Positions 44,418-53,955 of a DNA stretch of 64,000 bases are shown here, piece by piece. The position numbers were made by a program, and so were the translations under genes. Numbering within the stretch: the stretch's first letter is position 1; every line of letters begins with the position of its first letter. The DNA is from Sphingobium sp. (lineage in GTDB: Bacteria; Pseudomonadota; Alphaproteobacteria; Sphingomonadales; Sphingomonadaceae), in contig QFQF01000006.1 of assembly GCA_003248935.1 (NCBI GenBank), positions 1-64,000 on the forward strand, read 5' to 3'. Under the pieces are notes generated by a model that saw only the letters and a list, made by a program, of their open reading frames with translations, was not told the DNA's origin and searched no databases.

Positions 44418-45620
44418 ATGCCGACGATCGGGTTTATTAGGGCGCAGAGTCTTGACCAGGTGATGACGGCCCGTCGCGGCCAGACCACCGGCTTCGATTA
44501 TCTCAGGATCGGTCTGTCGCTGGCGGTGCTGGTGGTGCATTGCCTCTGGCTGGCGAGCACGGCGGGCTGGACATGGCTCTGGTCATCCTGGCCCGGGCCG
44601 GTCGAACGGTCGGTGCTTCCCGCCTTCTTCATCCTGTCGGGCTTTCTGGTGATCGGCAGCCTGTTCCGCAACACCACGCCACAGTTCGTGGCGCTGCGGC
44701 TGGTGCGCCTCATCCCCGCGCTCAGCGTGGAGGTGGTGCTTACCGCGCTCGGCCTGGGCCTTGCGTTCACGACACTGCCGGTCGCCGCCTATCTGATGGC
44801 GCCGGAATTCCACGCCTATTTCCTCAATATCATAGGTCTCATCCACTACACGTTGCCGGGCGTGTTCGGGGGCAAGCAACTGAACGTCCAGCTGTGGACG
44901 ATCCCCTATGAGCTGGAATGCTATGTGATGCTGATCTCGCTGGCGTTGCTCGGCATCACGCGCAGGCGCAAGCTGTTCCTGGCGATGGTGGTGGCGGGCG
45001 CCGTCACCGGTTCGCTGATGTCCTGGTGGCAGCACTGGCCGACGCTCCAGTCCGTCGTTTCGGGCCGCTCGCTCGTCCTCGCCTTCCTGGCGGGTGTGGC
45101 GATGTATCTGTTCAAGGACCGCGTGCCCTATAACAAATATCTGTTCCTTGGCGCCTGCGCGGCCACCTATCTGCTCTTCGCCGTGCCGCATCTGAGCTAT
45201 CTGGGCATGTTGCCGCTGGCTTATGCCACCGTCTATGTCGGCAATCTGAAGCTGCCCCGGGTGCCATTCGGCGACCTGTCCTACGGCGTCTACCTGTTCC
45301 ACTTCCCGATCGCGATGACCGTGCATCATCTGACGAAGGGGGCGATCGCCTGGTGGGAATTGACGCTGATCGTCACCGTTCTCTCGGGCGCCTTCGCGTT
45401 CGGATCATGGACGTTCATCGAGGCGCCGATGCTGCGGCGGAAGAATGACGTCCTCGTCGCCGCCGACCGGATAACCGCCCGCGCCCGCACGCTGATGGGC
45501 CTCGACATGGGCACGATCCGCGCCGGCCACATCATCCCGCGCGCCGCTGCTGTCGCGCCCGCCATGGCGATGGTCCCGGAAGCGGCCATGGCATCCGCGC
45601 CGGTGGCGGACGCGGTGTAA
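44418..45620 (+). CDS. Membrane acyltransferase, acyltransferase-3 (OafA-like) family
   Basis: A 400-residue integral membrane protein with about ten helices. The motif 'FDYLRIGLSLAVLVVHC' (Arg and His of the acyltransferase-3 active region) and 'FFILSGFLV' are diagnostic. Such enzymes acylate polysaccharides, LPS O-antigen or lipids. A short C-terminal Ala/Met-rich tail follows the last helix. Target unknown; the flippase at 49398 suggests surface glycan genes in the area. Confidence 0.9.
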   Translation: MPTIGFIRAQSLDQVMTARRGQTTGFDYLRIGLSLAVLVVHCLWLASTAGWTWLWSSWPGPVERSVLPAFFILSGFLVIGSLFRNTTPQFVALRLVRLIPALSVEVVLTALGLGLAFTTLPVAAYLMAPEFHAYFLNIIGLIHYTLPGVFGGKQLNVQLWTIPYELECYVMLISLALLGITRRRKLFLAMVVAGAVTGSLMSWWQHWPTLQSVVSGRSLVLAFLAGVAMYLFKDRVPYNKYLFLGACAATYLLFAVPHLSYLGMLPLAYATVYVGNLKLPRVPFGDLSYGVYLFHFPIAMTVHHLTKGAIAWWELTLIVTVLSGAFAFGSWTFIEAPMLRRKNDVLVAADRITARARTLMGLDMGTIRAGHIIPRAAAVAPAMAMVPEAAMASAPVADAV

Positions 45621-45636
45621 CGGCGGGACGTTCTTA

Positions 45637-45742
45637 TCCCCGTTCGGGCTGAGTACAGTTGAAGCCCTCAGTCGAGCGCAGCGAGGCCGAATGCTTCGCT
45701 TGCGCTCGGCAGGGCCCTTCGACTTCGCCCAGAGCGAATGGA
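45637..45742. repeat. REP-like inverted element
   Basis: The stretch has CCGTTCGGGCTGAG near its left end and CCCAGAGCGAATGG near its right end, approximately inverted, with TTGAAGCCC and GGGCCCTTCGAC inside. This matches the 'TTCG-TCCTGAG-CGAAG-TCGAAG' type palindromes scattered in sphingomonad intergenic DNA. Recognised from memory; copies elsewhere in the genome cannot be checked here. Confidence 0.5.
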
Positions 45743-45845
45743 AAAATGGTGCCGACGTCTTTTGCTCGGGTGGTTTCCGGCGAAACGGGGTGGCTAGGGG
45801 ACTGGCGGCTTTGGAACGGGAAGGGCGCAAAAGCGGAAGGTCGGT

Positions 45846-46232
45846 TCAGCAGGGCGTATCGGCAAAGGGATAAGCGACGATTTGATAGTCATCCTCGTAA
45901 ACCACATAGCCGGGCCGCCTTGTGTTCAGCATCTCTGTTAGCAAGCCGTTATCGTTGAGTATGCGTGTGTAGTCGTGCATTCTTGCAATATGATCCACCG
46001 CCGTTGGCCTGAACCAACTCAAAGCCTGTGCTTTGCGATGAGGCCGAGCCGACAATGAAAAACGTGTTGGATGTGGCAGATTGGAGTTGAACCAGTCGAA
46101 CGCTTCTCGGAGCTTCTCGATGTCCGAAGCCGTTATAAATGTTGTCCCCAGCAGATGATTGCCCGCGTGGAAAACGCCCTGCCGTCGTCCCGACCTTCGA
46201 TCGTAATTTCCAGTCACAAAGCGTATGAACAT
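45846..46232 (-). CDS. Conserved hypothetical protein (128 aa)
   Basis: A 128-residue protein with blocks I have seen in uncharacterised proteins: 'WFNSNLPHPTRF', 'ALSWFRPTA' with 'HIARM' and 'RPGYVVYEDDYQIVAYPF'. The Trp-Phe and Tyr-rich composition is of a folded soluble domain. No function is known to me. It is in a small group of variable genes between the acyltransferase and the glucose dehydrogenase. Confidence 0.7.
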   Translation of the reverse strand: MFIRFVTGNYDRRSGRRQGVFHAGNHLLGTTFITASDIEKLREAFDWFNSNLPHPTRFSLSARPHRKAQALSWFRPTAVDHIARMHDYTRILNDNGLLTEMLNTRRPGYVVYEDDYQIVAYPFADTPC

Positions 46233-46282
46233 AGCAAATTCTTAGCAATAGTGAGTGAATGTCAGGTGTCTGCATTTGGTCG

Positions 46283-46522
46283 TTACAGGCGGTATATCCC
46301 AAGTGCGTTGCCGAGGATGAAGATACCCCCAAGAAGAAATAGCGAGTTATAAACGGTGCAAAACCAGAACCGGGCGGGGCTACTGACGCGGTTTCCCTGA
46401 ACAAATCCGGTGATGGGAACCTCCATGTCCCCGGATTTCAATCCGGCAATCAGATGCCAAGCGAAAATGGCGCTCCCGAATAGCGCGAGAAATCCGATGA
46501 TGGTTTCGGTCATCTTGCGCAT
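46283..46522 (-). CDS. Small membrane protein (79 aa)
   Basis: A 79-residue protein with two hydrophobic helices (about 7-27 and 55-75) and a polar loop between. AGGGTG lies before the start. No recognised family. It is 50 bases upstream, in transcription order, of the 128-aa hypothetical gene, so the two may be one operon. Confidence 0.5.
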   Translation of the reverse strand: MRKMTETIIGFLALFGSAIFAWHLIAGLKSGDMEVPITGFVQGNRVSSPARFWFCTVYNSLFLLGGIFILGNALGIYRL

Positions 46523-46617
46523 CGTAGCACCCTGTATGATGTCCGCAATCGGGAAGCGAAATCAGCAGTGGGCATGACCAAAAGTGGTCGAAAGTCCCAT
46601 CTCGACTGTCGCACTCC

Positions 46618-49017
46618 TCACCCCTTCGGCAGGGCATAGGCGACCACATAGTCGCCCCTTGTCGTGTGCAGGTGGTCGTCGCCGCCCGAGACCTGGACGA
46701 CGAACTGCCGGCCGCTTTTCCGGGACAGATAGGTCATCGGGTTGGCGCTGCCGCCGCCGGGGAGCTTCGCTTTCCACAGTTCGCGGCCGGTCGCCGTCTC
46801 CACCGCGCGCAGGTAGCGGTCCTGTCCCGCCGCGATGAAGCTGACGCCGCCCGCGCTCGCCATCGATCCCCCGGAGGTGAAGGTGCCGAGCGTGACGGGC
46901 AGGTGGGACCGGATGCGCATCGGGCCGATCTCCTCCGCCGTGCCCAGCGGGCGGCTCCAGACCAGTTTTCCCGAGACGAGGTCGATGGCGCTGAGGCGGC
47001 CATAGGGCGGTGCGCTGCACGGGACGCCCAGCGGCGACATGAACATGCCGGTGACGACGCCGTACGGCGTGCGGGCCTGCGGCGCGTTGTCGCTGATCGC
47101 GACGGTGCCCGCGTTCCTTGCCGTGAACGGCCGGAGGCCCAGCCGGTCGGCATGGGCGCGGGGCACCAGCTGGACGAAGACAGGCATGTTGTTGGAGTTG
47201 ACGACGGCAATGTGGCGGGTGGTATCGACCGACACGCTGCCCCAGTCGATGCCGCCCATATTGCCCGGATATTCCAGCGACATGGTAAGGCCGGGCGGCG
47301 TCATTGGCCCGTCATAGCGCATCTGGCGAAAGCGGATGCGGCAATAGAGCTGGTCGATCGGGCTGATCCCCCACATATCCGCCTCGACAAGGTTCGCGCC
47401 CCGGAAGGACGGCATGCCGGTGGAAAAGGGCTGGGTGGGGGAGAGGCGGTCGTCGGCGGCCTTGCCCGCCTGTGGCGTCCGCCGCTCGACGACGGGGGCG
47501 ATCGGGCGTCCGGTGGCGCGGTCGAGGACGAAGATCTCGCCGCGCTTGGTCGGCTGGACGAGGGCGTGGCGCACGCCGCCAGGCATCGGCAGGTCGACGA
47601 GGGTCGGTTGCGACCCCACGTCATAGTCCCACAGGTCGTGGTGCACGGTCTGGAACGACCAGCGCGGCTTGCCGGTCGCGGCGTCGATCGCCACCACGGC
47701 GCTGGAATAGCGGTCGTCGAACGGCCGGCGGTAGCCGCCGAAATAGTCGGGCGGCGCATTGCCCGTGGGCACGTAGACGAGGCCGAGTGCGGGGTCGGCG
47801 CTCATCGGCGCCCATGCGTTCGGGGTTGAGCGGGTATAGCTCTCGCCCGGCGGCGGTTCGGACTGGCGGTCCGGCCGCCCCATGTCCCAGGCCCAGGCGA
47901 AGGCGCCGGTCACGGCATCATAGGCGCGCACGACGCCCGACGGTTCGCCCCAATATTGATTGTCGGCGACCCAGCCGCCCAGCACGACCCGGCCGGACAC
48001 GATCGTCGGCGCGGAGGTGGTGTAGTAATAGCCGGGCGTCACGTCGCCCATGCCGGTCAGCAGCGACACGGTGCCGCCCTTGCCAAAGCCGGGGCACGGC
48101 GTGCCGGTGGCGGCGTCGAGCGCGATCAGGCGCGCGTCGATCGTGTTGGCGATGATCCGTTCGGCGCACGGGCCGCTCGCGCCCTCCACCCGGTAATAGG
48201 CGACGCCGCGACAGACCCGCTGCGGCATCTTCGTGCCGTCGACATGGGCGGAAAAGCGCCACTGCTGGAGCCCCGTTTCCGCATCCAGCGCGATGACGTC
48301 GTTGGTTGCGGAACAGAGGTACAGGCTCTCGCCGATCTTGAGCGGGGTCGCTTCCAGATGGGTGCCCTCGTCGCCGATTTTGTAGGTCCAGGCGGGCTTC
48401 AGTCCGGCCGCGTTGTCCGCGTCGATCTGGGCGAGCGGGCTGAACCGGGTGCCGCCGCTGTCGTTGCCGAAGTTCCGCCAGTCCCCGTCGGACGTGGGAG
48501 AGGACGCGATGCTGACGGGGGAGGGGGCCGTCATCGTGCCGTTCGCGAACATGGGATCGGCCGGGGCGGGCGGCGGCACGAACGCGTGCAGCGCGCCGCC
48601 CGCGCCGACCGCCAGCAGTCCGGCGGCCATGGCGGTCGCGGCAGTGGCGAGCGGCCCGTGGCGCGGCGTGTCGCGATAGGCCCTGCCGATCCACGGCAGC
48701 AGCAGGACGAGGCCGAGCACCAGCGGCGCGAGGATGCGAGGCATCAGCGCCCAGCCGTTGAACCCGACCTCCCAGATTGCCCAGGCGATGGTGGCAAGCA
48801 GCATCAGGCCGTAAAGCCGCCCCCCGGCGCGACGCCGCATCCACAGCAGAATGCCGCTGGCCAGCACGGCAAGGCCGCAGAGCAGGTAATAAGGCGATCC
48901 GCCAAGCGCCAGCAGCCATCCGCCGCCCGAAGCGAGCAACAGGCCGACGAGGACGAGAAGGATGGCGTAGACGCGGATCAGGGCGACCGGGAAGCGACCC
49001 GGTTGTGCGGACGGCAT
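46618..49017 (-). CDS. gcd: PQQ-dependent membrane glucose dehydrogenase (quinoprotein)
   Basis: A 799-residue quinoprotein: five N-terminal transmembrane helices (residues about 10-150) and an eight-bladed PQQ propeller (about 170-790). 'PGYYYTTSAPTIV', 'SFQTVHHDLWDYDVGSQPTL' split over two blades and 'FQLNRMPF'-like C-terminal features agree with Gcd. It oxidises glucose to gluconolactone in the periplasm and passes electrons to ubiquinone. The start at 49017 ('MPSAQPGRF') sits behind a GGGGG site; the longer frame is leader. No pqq biosynthesis genes are in the window. Confidence 0.93.
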   Translation of the reverse strand: MPSAQPGRFPVALIRVYAILLVLVGLLLASGGGWLLALGGSPYYLLCGLAVLASGILLWMRRRAGGRLYGLMLLATIAWAIWEVGFNGWALMPRILAPLVLGLVLLLPWIGRAYRDTPRHGPLATAATAMAAGLLAVGAGGALHAFVPPPAPADPMFANGTMTAPSPVSIASSPTSDGDWRNFGNDSGGTRFSPLAQIDADNAAGLKPAWTYKIGDEGTHLEATPLKIGESLYLCSATNDVIALDAETGLQQWRFSAHVDGTKMPQRVCRGVAYYRVEGASGPCAERIIANTIDARLIALDAATGTPCPGFGKGGTVSLLTGMGDVTPGYYYTTSAPTIVSGRVVLGGWVADNQYWGEPSGVVRAYDAVTGAFAWAWDMGRPDRQSEPPPGESYTRSTPNAWAPMSADPALGLVYVPTGNAPPDYFGGYRRPFDDRYSSAVVAIDAATGKPRWSFQTVHHDLWDYDVGSQPTLVDLPMPGGVRHALVQPTKRGEIFVLDRATGRPIAPVVERRTPQAGKAADDRLSPTQPFSTGMPSFRGANLVEADMWGISPIDQLYCRIRFRQMRYDGPMTPPGLTMSLEYPGNMGGIDWGSVSVDTTRHIAVVNSNNMPVFVQLVPRAHADRLGLRPFTARNAGTVAISDNAPQARTPYGVVTGMFMSPLGVPCSAPPYGRLSAIDLVSGKLVWSRPLGTAEEIGPMRIRSHLPVTLGTFTSGGSMASAGGVSFIAAGQDRYLRAVETATGRELWKAKLPGGGSANPMTYLSRKSGRQFVVQVSGGDDHLHTTRGDYVVAYALPKG

Positions 49018-49397
49018 GGGCAATATCCCCCCAGGGAAAGCGCCGCGATCCTGTGTGCGCCCGCACGCACTGTCAACGCCGTGCGACACGATGAAGCAAC
49101 GAACCAGTCCGACTTTGAAACAATCTGGGTTTTTCTTGGCGATAGGTTCGTTTTGGAGACGTGTTGCGCTGCAGCGAAAGGGACGGCATAAGGCGCGCAT
49201 TCAGACGGACCGGGCCTGCCCGGTGGCTTCTCCCGGCGCCTAACCCCGGGCAACCGCATTGTGCACGATAAGCTTTGATTAACCATGAGCCGATAAGCAT
49301 GGCAGATAATCTTGGCGCGTTGCCGGTGTCCGGAAGTTGTTGAAATGATCATGCAATCCACTGATCGTCCTGCCGGCGACCATATGAGGGGCCGCGC
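49018..49397. other. Divergent intergenic region between gcd and flippase gene
   Basis: About 380 bases without a supported gene. It must contain the divergent promoters of gcd and the flippase. GC is lower than the flanks around 49100-49160 and 49250-49350. No named motif recognised. Confidence 0.5.
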
Positions 49398-50915
49398 ATG
49401 AACGCGCAGGCGACCACACAGCAGGGCGAGGGCAATCCGACCTTCGTCCGCAATTCGATCTTCAGCGTCATATCCGGCATCATGTCGTCGGCGACGGGTT
49501 TCATCAGCGGCGTCATCGTCGCGCGCGCGCTGGGCGTCAGCGGCACGGGCGTGATCGCGCTTGCCCTGTGGCTCGTCTTTGCCGCCGTCACGCTCGCCGA
49601 TTGCGGCATCACCGGCGCGCTCGCCCGGTTCCTGCCCGAGGCGCGGGGCGAGGGCACGCGGATGCGGATGCTGTCGACGACGCTGGTCTGGGCATTCTGG
49701 ATCGCCGTGTTCGCCGGGGAGATCGTGCTGCTCGCCGTCATGCTGCTCTGGTGGCCGGAGGCGTTCGCACCCGGCGCATGGCAGGGCGCGAACGGGATGC
49801 TCAGCTTCTGGCTGATCGCCCTGTGCTTCGTCATCCACATGGGCAATTCCTTCGGCTATCATTTCCTGCGCGGCATTGGCCGGTTCGACAGGATCGCCGC
49901 CTATTCGATCAGCGGTTCGGTCGCGCAGATCGTCATCGTGTTCGCGGGCGCGATGTTCTTCGGCCCCGGCGGCGCGTTCGTCGCCTATATCGTCGGCAGC
50001 CTGCCGCTCGCGATCGTGACGTTTCGCCTGTCGCTGCGCGGTGCGGTCGCGGACCGCACGGAGCGGGGCCGGATCGTCGGCTATTCCGGCACGCTCTGGC
50101 TGGCGGGCCTGCTCTCGCCGTTGCTGTGGACGCGCGTCGATCTGATCCTCGTCGAACGGATCGCGGGGGTCGAGGGCGCGGGGCTGTTCACCGCCGCAGC
50201 CGGTTTCTCGGCGCTGCTGATCCAGCTGTGCATGATGCTGTGCGGGGCGGTCCTGCCGCATCTGTCCGGCACGGCCGTTGCCGGGCGCACGGCGGCAAGC
50301 GGCGCCGCGCTGAAGGCGGTGCTGTTCGTGCTGATACCGATGGTGTTCGGCACCGCCGCCATCGCGCCGCGCCTCATTCCGCTGGTCTATGGCCCCGCAT
50401 TCCAGTCGGCGGGCGTCCCGGCCGTCATCCTGGCGATCGCGGCGGGCGGGTCGGTCGTGACGATCGCGCTCTCCAACGTGATGAACGCGCTCGACCAGAA
50501 CCGGCTGCTGGTCATCGGCGGCATCGTCGGATGCGTGCTGACCCTCTGCCTTGGCCTGCTCCTTATCCCGTCATACGGCATCATGGGCGCGGCCTTCGCC
50601 CGCCTGGGCGCGCAGGGGACGGTCGCCGTCATCACGCTGGTGCAGCTGAACCGCATCCAGCCGGGCACCGTGTCGATGGGCTGGTTCGCGCCGATCGTTC
50701 TGGCGGGTGTGCTGTGCGCGCTGACCGCGTCCGGCGTGCTGGTGCTGTGGCCGTCCGACTGGGCGCTGATCATCGCCGTTCCGGCGGGCGCGCTGCTCTA
50801 TCTGCTGATGTGCCGCCTGCTGCTGCGGCTGGACGATGCCGACCGGCGTCTGCTCGGCCTCAACCACGCATCGGGCCGGGCGGCGATGATGGTCAATCGC
50901 CTGATCCGCGCCTGA
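49398..50915 (+). CDS. Oligosaccharide flippase family protein (Wzx/MOP superfamily)
   Basis: A 505-residue membrane protein with about 12-14 helices. 'GVIVARALGVSGTGVIALAL' is the typical polysaccharide-biosynthesis flippase start, and 'LLSPLLWTRVDLILVERIAG' fits the middle TM region. It flips lipid-linked oligosaccharide across the inner membrane. No glycosyltransferases lie next to it. Confidence 0.9.
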   Translation: MNAQATTQQGEGNPTFVRNSIFSVISGIMSSATGFISGVIVARALGVSGTGVIALALWLVFAAVTLADCGITGALARFLPEARGEGTRMRMLSTTLVWAFWIAVFAGEIVLLAVMLLWWPEAFAPGAWQGANGMLSFWLIALCFVIHMGNSFGYHFLRGIGRFDRIAAYSISGSVAQIVIVFAGAMFFGPGGAFVAYIVGSLPLAIVTFRLSLRGAVADRTERGRIVGYSGTLWLAGLLSPLLWTRVDLILVERIAGVEGAGLFTAAAGFSALLIQLCMMLCGAVLPHLSGTAVAGRTAASGAALKAVLFVLIPMVFGTAAIAPRLIPLVYGPAFQSAGVPAVILAIAAGGSVVTIALSNVMNALDQNRLLVIGGIVGCVLTLCLGLLLIPSYGIMGAAFARLGAQGTVAVITLVQLNRIQPGTVSMGWFAPIVLAGVLCALTASGVLVLWPSDWALIIAVPAGALLYLLMCRLLLRLDDADRRLLGLNHASGRAAMMVNRLIRA

Positions 50916-50934
50916 TCCGGGGCCTGACGCGCCT

Positions 50935-50960
50935 GCGACCCCGCCCGCGGGCAGGGTCGC
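50935..50960. terminator. Bidirectional stem-loop between flippase and peroxiredoxin genes
   Basis: GCGACCC (50935-50941) pairs with GGGTCGC (50954-50960), and the GCCCGCGGGC inside is itself palindromic. It sits between two convergent genes. Confidence 0.6.
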
Positions 50961-50975
50961 GACGCTGAAAGAATG

Positions 50976-51455
50976 TCAGAGCCGTTCGAGCATATATTCG
51001 GCCGAGGAGACCTTGAAGTCGCCCGGTGCCTCGATGTTCAACTGCTCGACCACGCCGTCATTGACGACCATCGAGAAGCGCTGGCCGCGGGTGCCGAGGC
51101 CGACCTTGCTGCCGTCGAGTTCCAGCCCGACCTTCTTCACGAATTCGCCATTGCCGTCGGCCAGCATGGAGATGGCGTCTGCGCCAGCCGACTTGCCCCA
51201 TGCGCCCATGACGAACGGGTCGTTGACGGCGGTGCAGGCGATCACGTCGATGCCCTTTGCCTTCAGGTCCGGCGCCTTGTCGATGAAGCCGGGCAGGTGG
51301 CGCGCCGAACATGTCGGGGTGAACGCGCCGGGCACGGAGAACAATGCGACTTTCTTGCCCGCGAAGAAGCTGGCGCTGTCCACCTGTTCCGGACCGTTGT
51401 CGGTCATGATGGCGAAGGTGGTCTGGGGCAACGTGTCGCCTTTTGCGATGGTCAT
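50976..51455 (-). CDS. Peroxiredoxin, Prx5/AhpE-like (atypical)
   Basis: A 159-residue thioredoxin-fold peroxidase with the peroxidatic Cys49 in 'PGAFTPTCS' and 'GADAISMLADGNGEFVKKVGLELD'. It reduces peroxides with thiol or glutaredoxin support. The protein ends 'EYMLERL', matching Prx5-type members of 155-165 residues. Alone in its transcription unit. Confidence 0.94.
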   Translation of the reverse strand: MTIAKGDTLPQTTFAIMTDNGPEQVDSASFFAGKKVALFSVPGAFTPTCSARHLPGFIDKAPDLKAKGIDVIACTAVNDPFVMGAWGKSAGADAISMLADGNGEFVKKVGLELDGSKVGLGTRGQRFSMVVNDGVVEQLNIEAPGDFKVSSAEYMLERL

Positions 51456-51638
51456 GGGCAGTCCTTTCCTGAGCGGGAGACGGTTCGCGCAGTGAGGTCG
51501 CTCCTGCGCCGGATTTAGTCAAGCCGTCCTGCCGCCGTCGCGGAGGACTGCCCGTCGGCGGTCGCGCGATATGGAGACCCGTGTACGGGGCCAACCGGCC
51601 TTGGCCGCCGGGTCGCGGCGCCCTATGTTGGACCGGAC

Positions 51639-52199
51639 ATGGATCTGCCACCTTATTATGCCGGCCAGCTGCTGCTGGCGATGCCGGGCATCGGCGACGC
51701 GAATTTCGATCGCTCGGTGATCGCCCTGTGCGCCCATGACGCCAATGGTGCGCTGGGCATCGATGTGGGCTGCGAGATCGAGGGGCTGGGCCTGCGCGAA
51801 CTGCTGTCCACCTTCGACATTGACGGCAGCGCGATACCGGACACGCCGGTGCTGCGCGGCGGCCCCGTAGAACCGCGGCGCGGCTTCGTGCTCCACTCGC
51901 TGGACTGGGGCGGGCAGGACATGCTCCAGATCGACGGGCAATGGGGCCTGTCGGGGTCGGTCGACGTGCTGAAGGCGATCGCGGAGGGGCGGGGGCCGGG
52001 CCGCTATCTGGTCGCCCTCGGCTATGCCGGCTGGGCCGCCGGGCAACTGGAGGAAGAGGTGTCCGCCCTGTCCTGGTTCATGGCGCCGGGCGACGCCGGC
52101 ATCATCTTCGACACGCCCACCCGGCGGCGCTGGGCCGGCGCGTTCGCCGCGAGCGGCGTGGACAGCGCGATGCTCGTCAGCGAGGGCGGCCGGGCCTGA
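51639..52199 (+). CDS. YqgE/AlgH family protein (DUF179)
   Basis: A 186-residue protein: 'YYAGQLLLAMPGIGDANFDRSVIALCAHD' spans the conserved start, then 'VLRGGPVEPRRGFVLHS' and a C-terminal 'GYAGWAAGQLEEEV'. The family is widespread with no settled function; it has been linked to alginate regulation in Pseudomonas. Confidence 0.93.
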   Translation: MDLPPYYAGQLLLAMPGIGDANFDRSVIALCAHDANGALGIDVGCEIEGLGLRELLSTFDIDGSAIPDTPVLRGGPVEPRRGFVLHSLDWGGQDMLQIDGQWGLSGSVDVLKAIAEGRGPGRYLVALGYAGWAAGQLEEEVSALSWFMAPGDAGIIFDTPTRRRWAGAFAASGVDSAMLVSEGGRA

Positions 52200-52216
52200 T
52201 CGGTGCACGATCCGAC

Positions 52217-52232
52217 ATAAAGAAAACTTTAT
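52217..52232. promoter_or_regulatory. ATAAAG-N4-CTTTAT palindrome upstream of ahcY (candidate SahR operator)
   Basis: ATAAAG (52217-52222) and CTTTAT (52227-52232) are a perfect inverted repeat with an AAAA spacer in otherwise GC-rich DNA, 105 bases upstream of ahcY. ArsR-type SahR regulators of proteobacteria control ahcY/met genes through AT-rich palindromes of this kind. The link is from memory of that family and is inference. Confidence 0.5.
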
Positions 52233-52336
52233 ATTGGGTTGATTCGCGCGGGTGCGGTTGGTAGAGAGCCACGCATCATCGCCCGGCCGTGCGCGCGCCG
52301 GGCGCCGGAATTCACGCCAGCAAATGGAGTATCAGC

Positions 52337-53749
52337 GTGGCCACTGCCCCCGCCCTCGACAAGAACGACTATGTCGTCAAGGATCTGAGCCTCGCCGCTT
52401 TCGGCCGCAAGGAAATGGACATCGCCGAAACCGAGATGCCGGGCCTGATGGCCCTGCGCGCCGAGTTCGGCGCCGCGCAGCCGCTGAAGGGCGCGCGGAT
52501 CACCGGATCGCTGCACATGACGATCCAGACCGCCGTGCTGATCGAGACGCTGACGGCGCTGGGCGCGCAGGTGCGCTGGGCGACGTGCAACATTTACTCG
52601 ACGCAGGACCACGCGGCCGCCGCCATCGCCGCGTCGGGCGTTCCGGTCTTCGCGATCAAGGGCGAGAGCCTCGAGGAATACTGGGATTATGTGATCCGCA
52701 TCTTCGACTGGGGACAGGACGAGACGGCGAACATGATCCTGGACGATGGCGGCGACGCCACCATGTTCGCCCTGTGGGGCGCGCGCGTCGAGGCGGGCGA
52801 GGAACTGTTCACGCCGGGCAACGAGGAAGAGGAAATCTTCGTCGCGACGCTCAAGCGCTTCCTGGCCGAGCGTCCGGGCTACCTCACCAAGACCGTCGCG
52901 ACCATCAAGGGCGTGTCGGAAGAGACCACCACCGGCGTCCACCGCCTCTATGACCTCGCCAAGAAGGGCAAGCTTCCCTTCCCGGCGATCAACGTCAACG
53001 ACAGCGTGACCAAGTCGAAGTTCGACAACCTTTACGGCTGCAAGGAGTCGCTGGTCGACGCCATCCGTCGCGCGACCGACGTGATGCTGGCCGGCAAGGT
53101 CGCCTGCGTCGCGGGCTTCGGCGACGTCGGCAAGGGTTCGGCCGCGTCGCTGCGCAACGGCGGCGCCCGCGTGCTGGTGACGGAGATCGACCCGATCTGC
53201 GCGCTGCAGGCGGCGATGGAAGGCTATGAAGTGGTGACGATGGAGGAGGCCGCGACCCGCGCCGACATCTTCGTGACCGCGACCGGCAACGAGGCGGTGC
53301 TGACCGTCGATCACATGCGCGCGATGAAGAACATGGCGATCGTGTGCAACATCGGCCACTTCGACAGCGAGATCGAGATCGCAGGCCTTTCCAACTTCAA
53401 GTGGACCGAGATCAAGCCGCAGGTCGACGAGGTCGAGTTCCCGGACGGCAAGAAGATCATCGTGCTGTCGAAGGGCCGTCTGGTGAACCTGGGCAACGCG
53501 ACGGGCCACCCGAGCTTCGTCATGTCCTCCTCCTTCACCAACCAGGTGCTGGCGCAGATCGAGTTGTGGGCCAACAGCGCGTCGTACAAGAACGACGTGT
53601 TCGTCCTGCCCAAGCATCTCGACGAGAAGGTCGCCGCGCTCCACCTCGAAAAGCTGGGCGTCAAGCTCACCAAGCTGACGAAGAAGCAGGCTGACTATAT
53701 CGGCGTGACCGTCGAGGGGCCGTTCAAGCCGGATCACTACCGCTACTGA
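52337..53749 (+). CDS. ahcY: S-adenosylhomocysteine hydrolase
   Basis: A 470-residue enzyme with '[18 protein letters not shown]', '[17 protein letters not shown]', the NAD loop '[13 protein letters not shown]' and the C-terminal 'KPDHYRY'. It hydrolyses S-adenosylhomocysteine to adenosine and homocysteine, relieving methyltransferase inhibition. The GTG at 52337 follows GGAG; no other start fits the family N-terminus ('[15 protein letters not shown]'). Confidence 0.97.
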   Translation: MATAPALDKNDYVVKDLSLAAFGRKEMDIAETEMPGLMALRAEFGAAQPLKGARITGSLHMTIQTAVLIETLTALGAQVRWATCNIYSTQDHAAAAIAASGVPVFAIKGESLEEYWDYVIRIFDWGQDETANMILDDGGDATMFALWGARVEAGEELFTPGNEEEEIFVATLKRFLAERPGYLTKTVATIKGVSEETTTGVHRLYDLAKKGKLPFPAINVNDSVTKSKFDNLYGCKESLVDAIRRATDVMLAGKVACVAGFGDVGKGSAASLRNGGARVLVTEIDPICALQAAMEGYEVVTMEEAATRADIFVTATGNEAVLTVDHMRAMKNMAIVCNIGHFDSEIEIAGLSNFKWTEIKPQVDEVEFPDGKKIIVLSKGRLVNLGNATGHPSFVMSSSFTNQVLAQIELWANSASYKNDVFVLPKHLDEKVAALHLEKLGVKLTKLTKKQADYIGVTVEGPFKPDHYRY

Positions 53750-53782
53750 CGCTACTGAGCGGTTCAGAGCACGAAACACGGG

Positions 53783-53813
53783 CGGGCGCGGGTGAAATCC
53801 GCGCCCGTTTTTG
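53783..53813 (+). terminator. Rho-independent terminator of ahcY
   Basis: CGGGCGCGG (53783-53791) pairs with CCGCGCCCG (53799-53807) around a 7-base loop, followed by TTTTTG. Confidence 0.9.
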
Positions 53814-53955
53814 TGTCCGGGTGGCTGCAAGAACTGTGATATAAATGCGACATTTGTTTGCAAAGAAGTCAGTAACGAACTGATCGGGCTGGCTATTAAC
53901 CTTTTTTCGGACATGGATGCTTACGGCCGGGGAACCAGATCAATAGGGGATTTCC

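Noticed and set aside
45691..45873. 60-codon frame overlapping the REP-like element
   Set aside because: It translates a repeat palindrome and lacks coding character.
52200..52336. SAH or SAM riboswitch upstream of ahcY
   Set aside because: I could not trace the conserved helices of a known SAH or SAM riboswitch; the AT palindrome fits a protein operator better.
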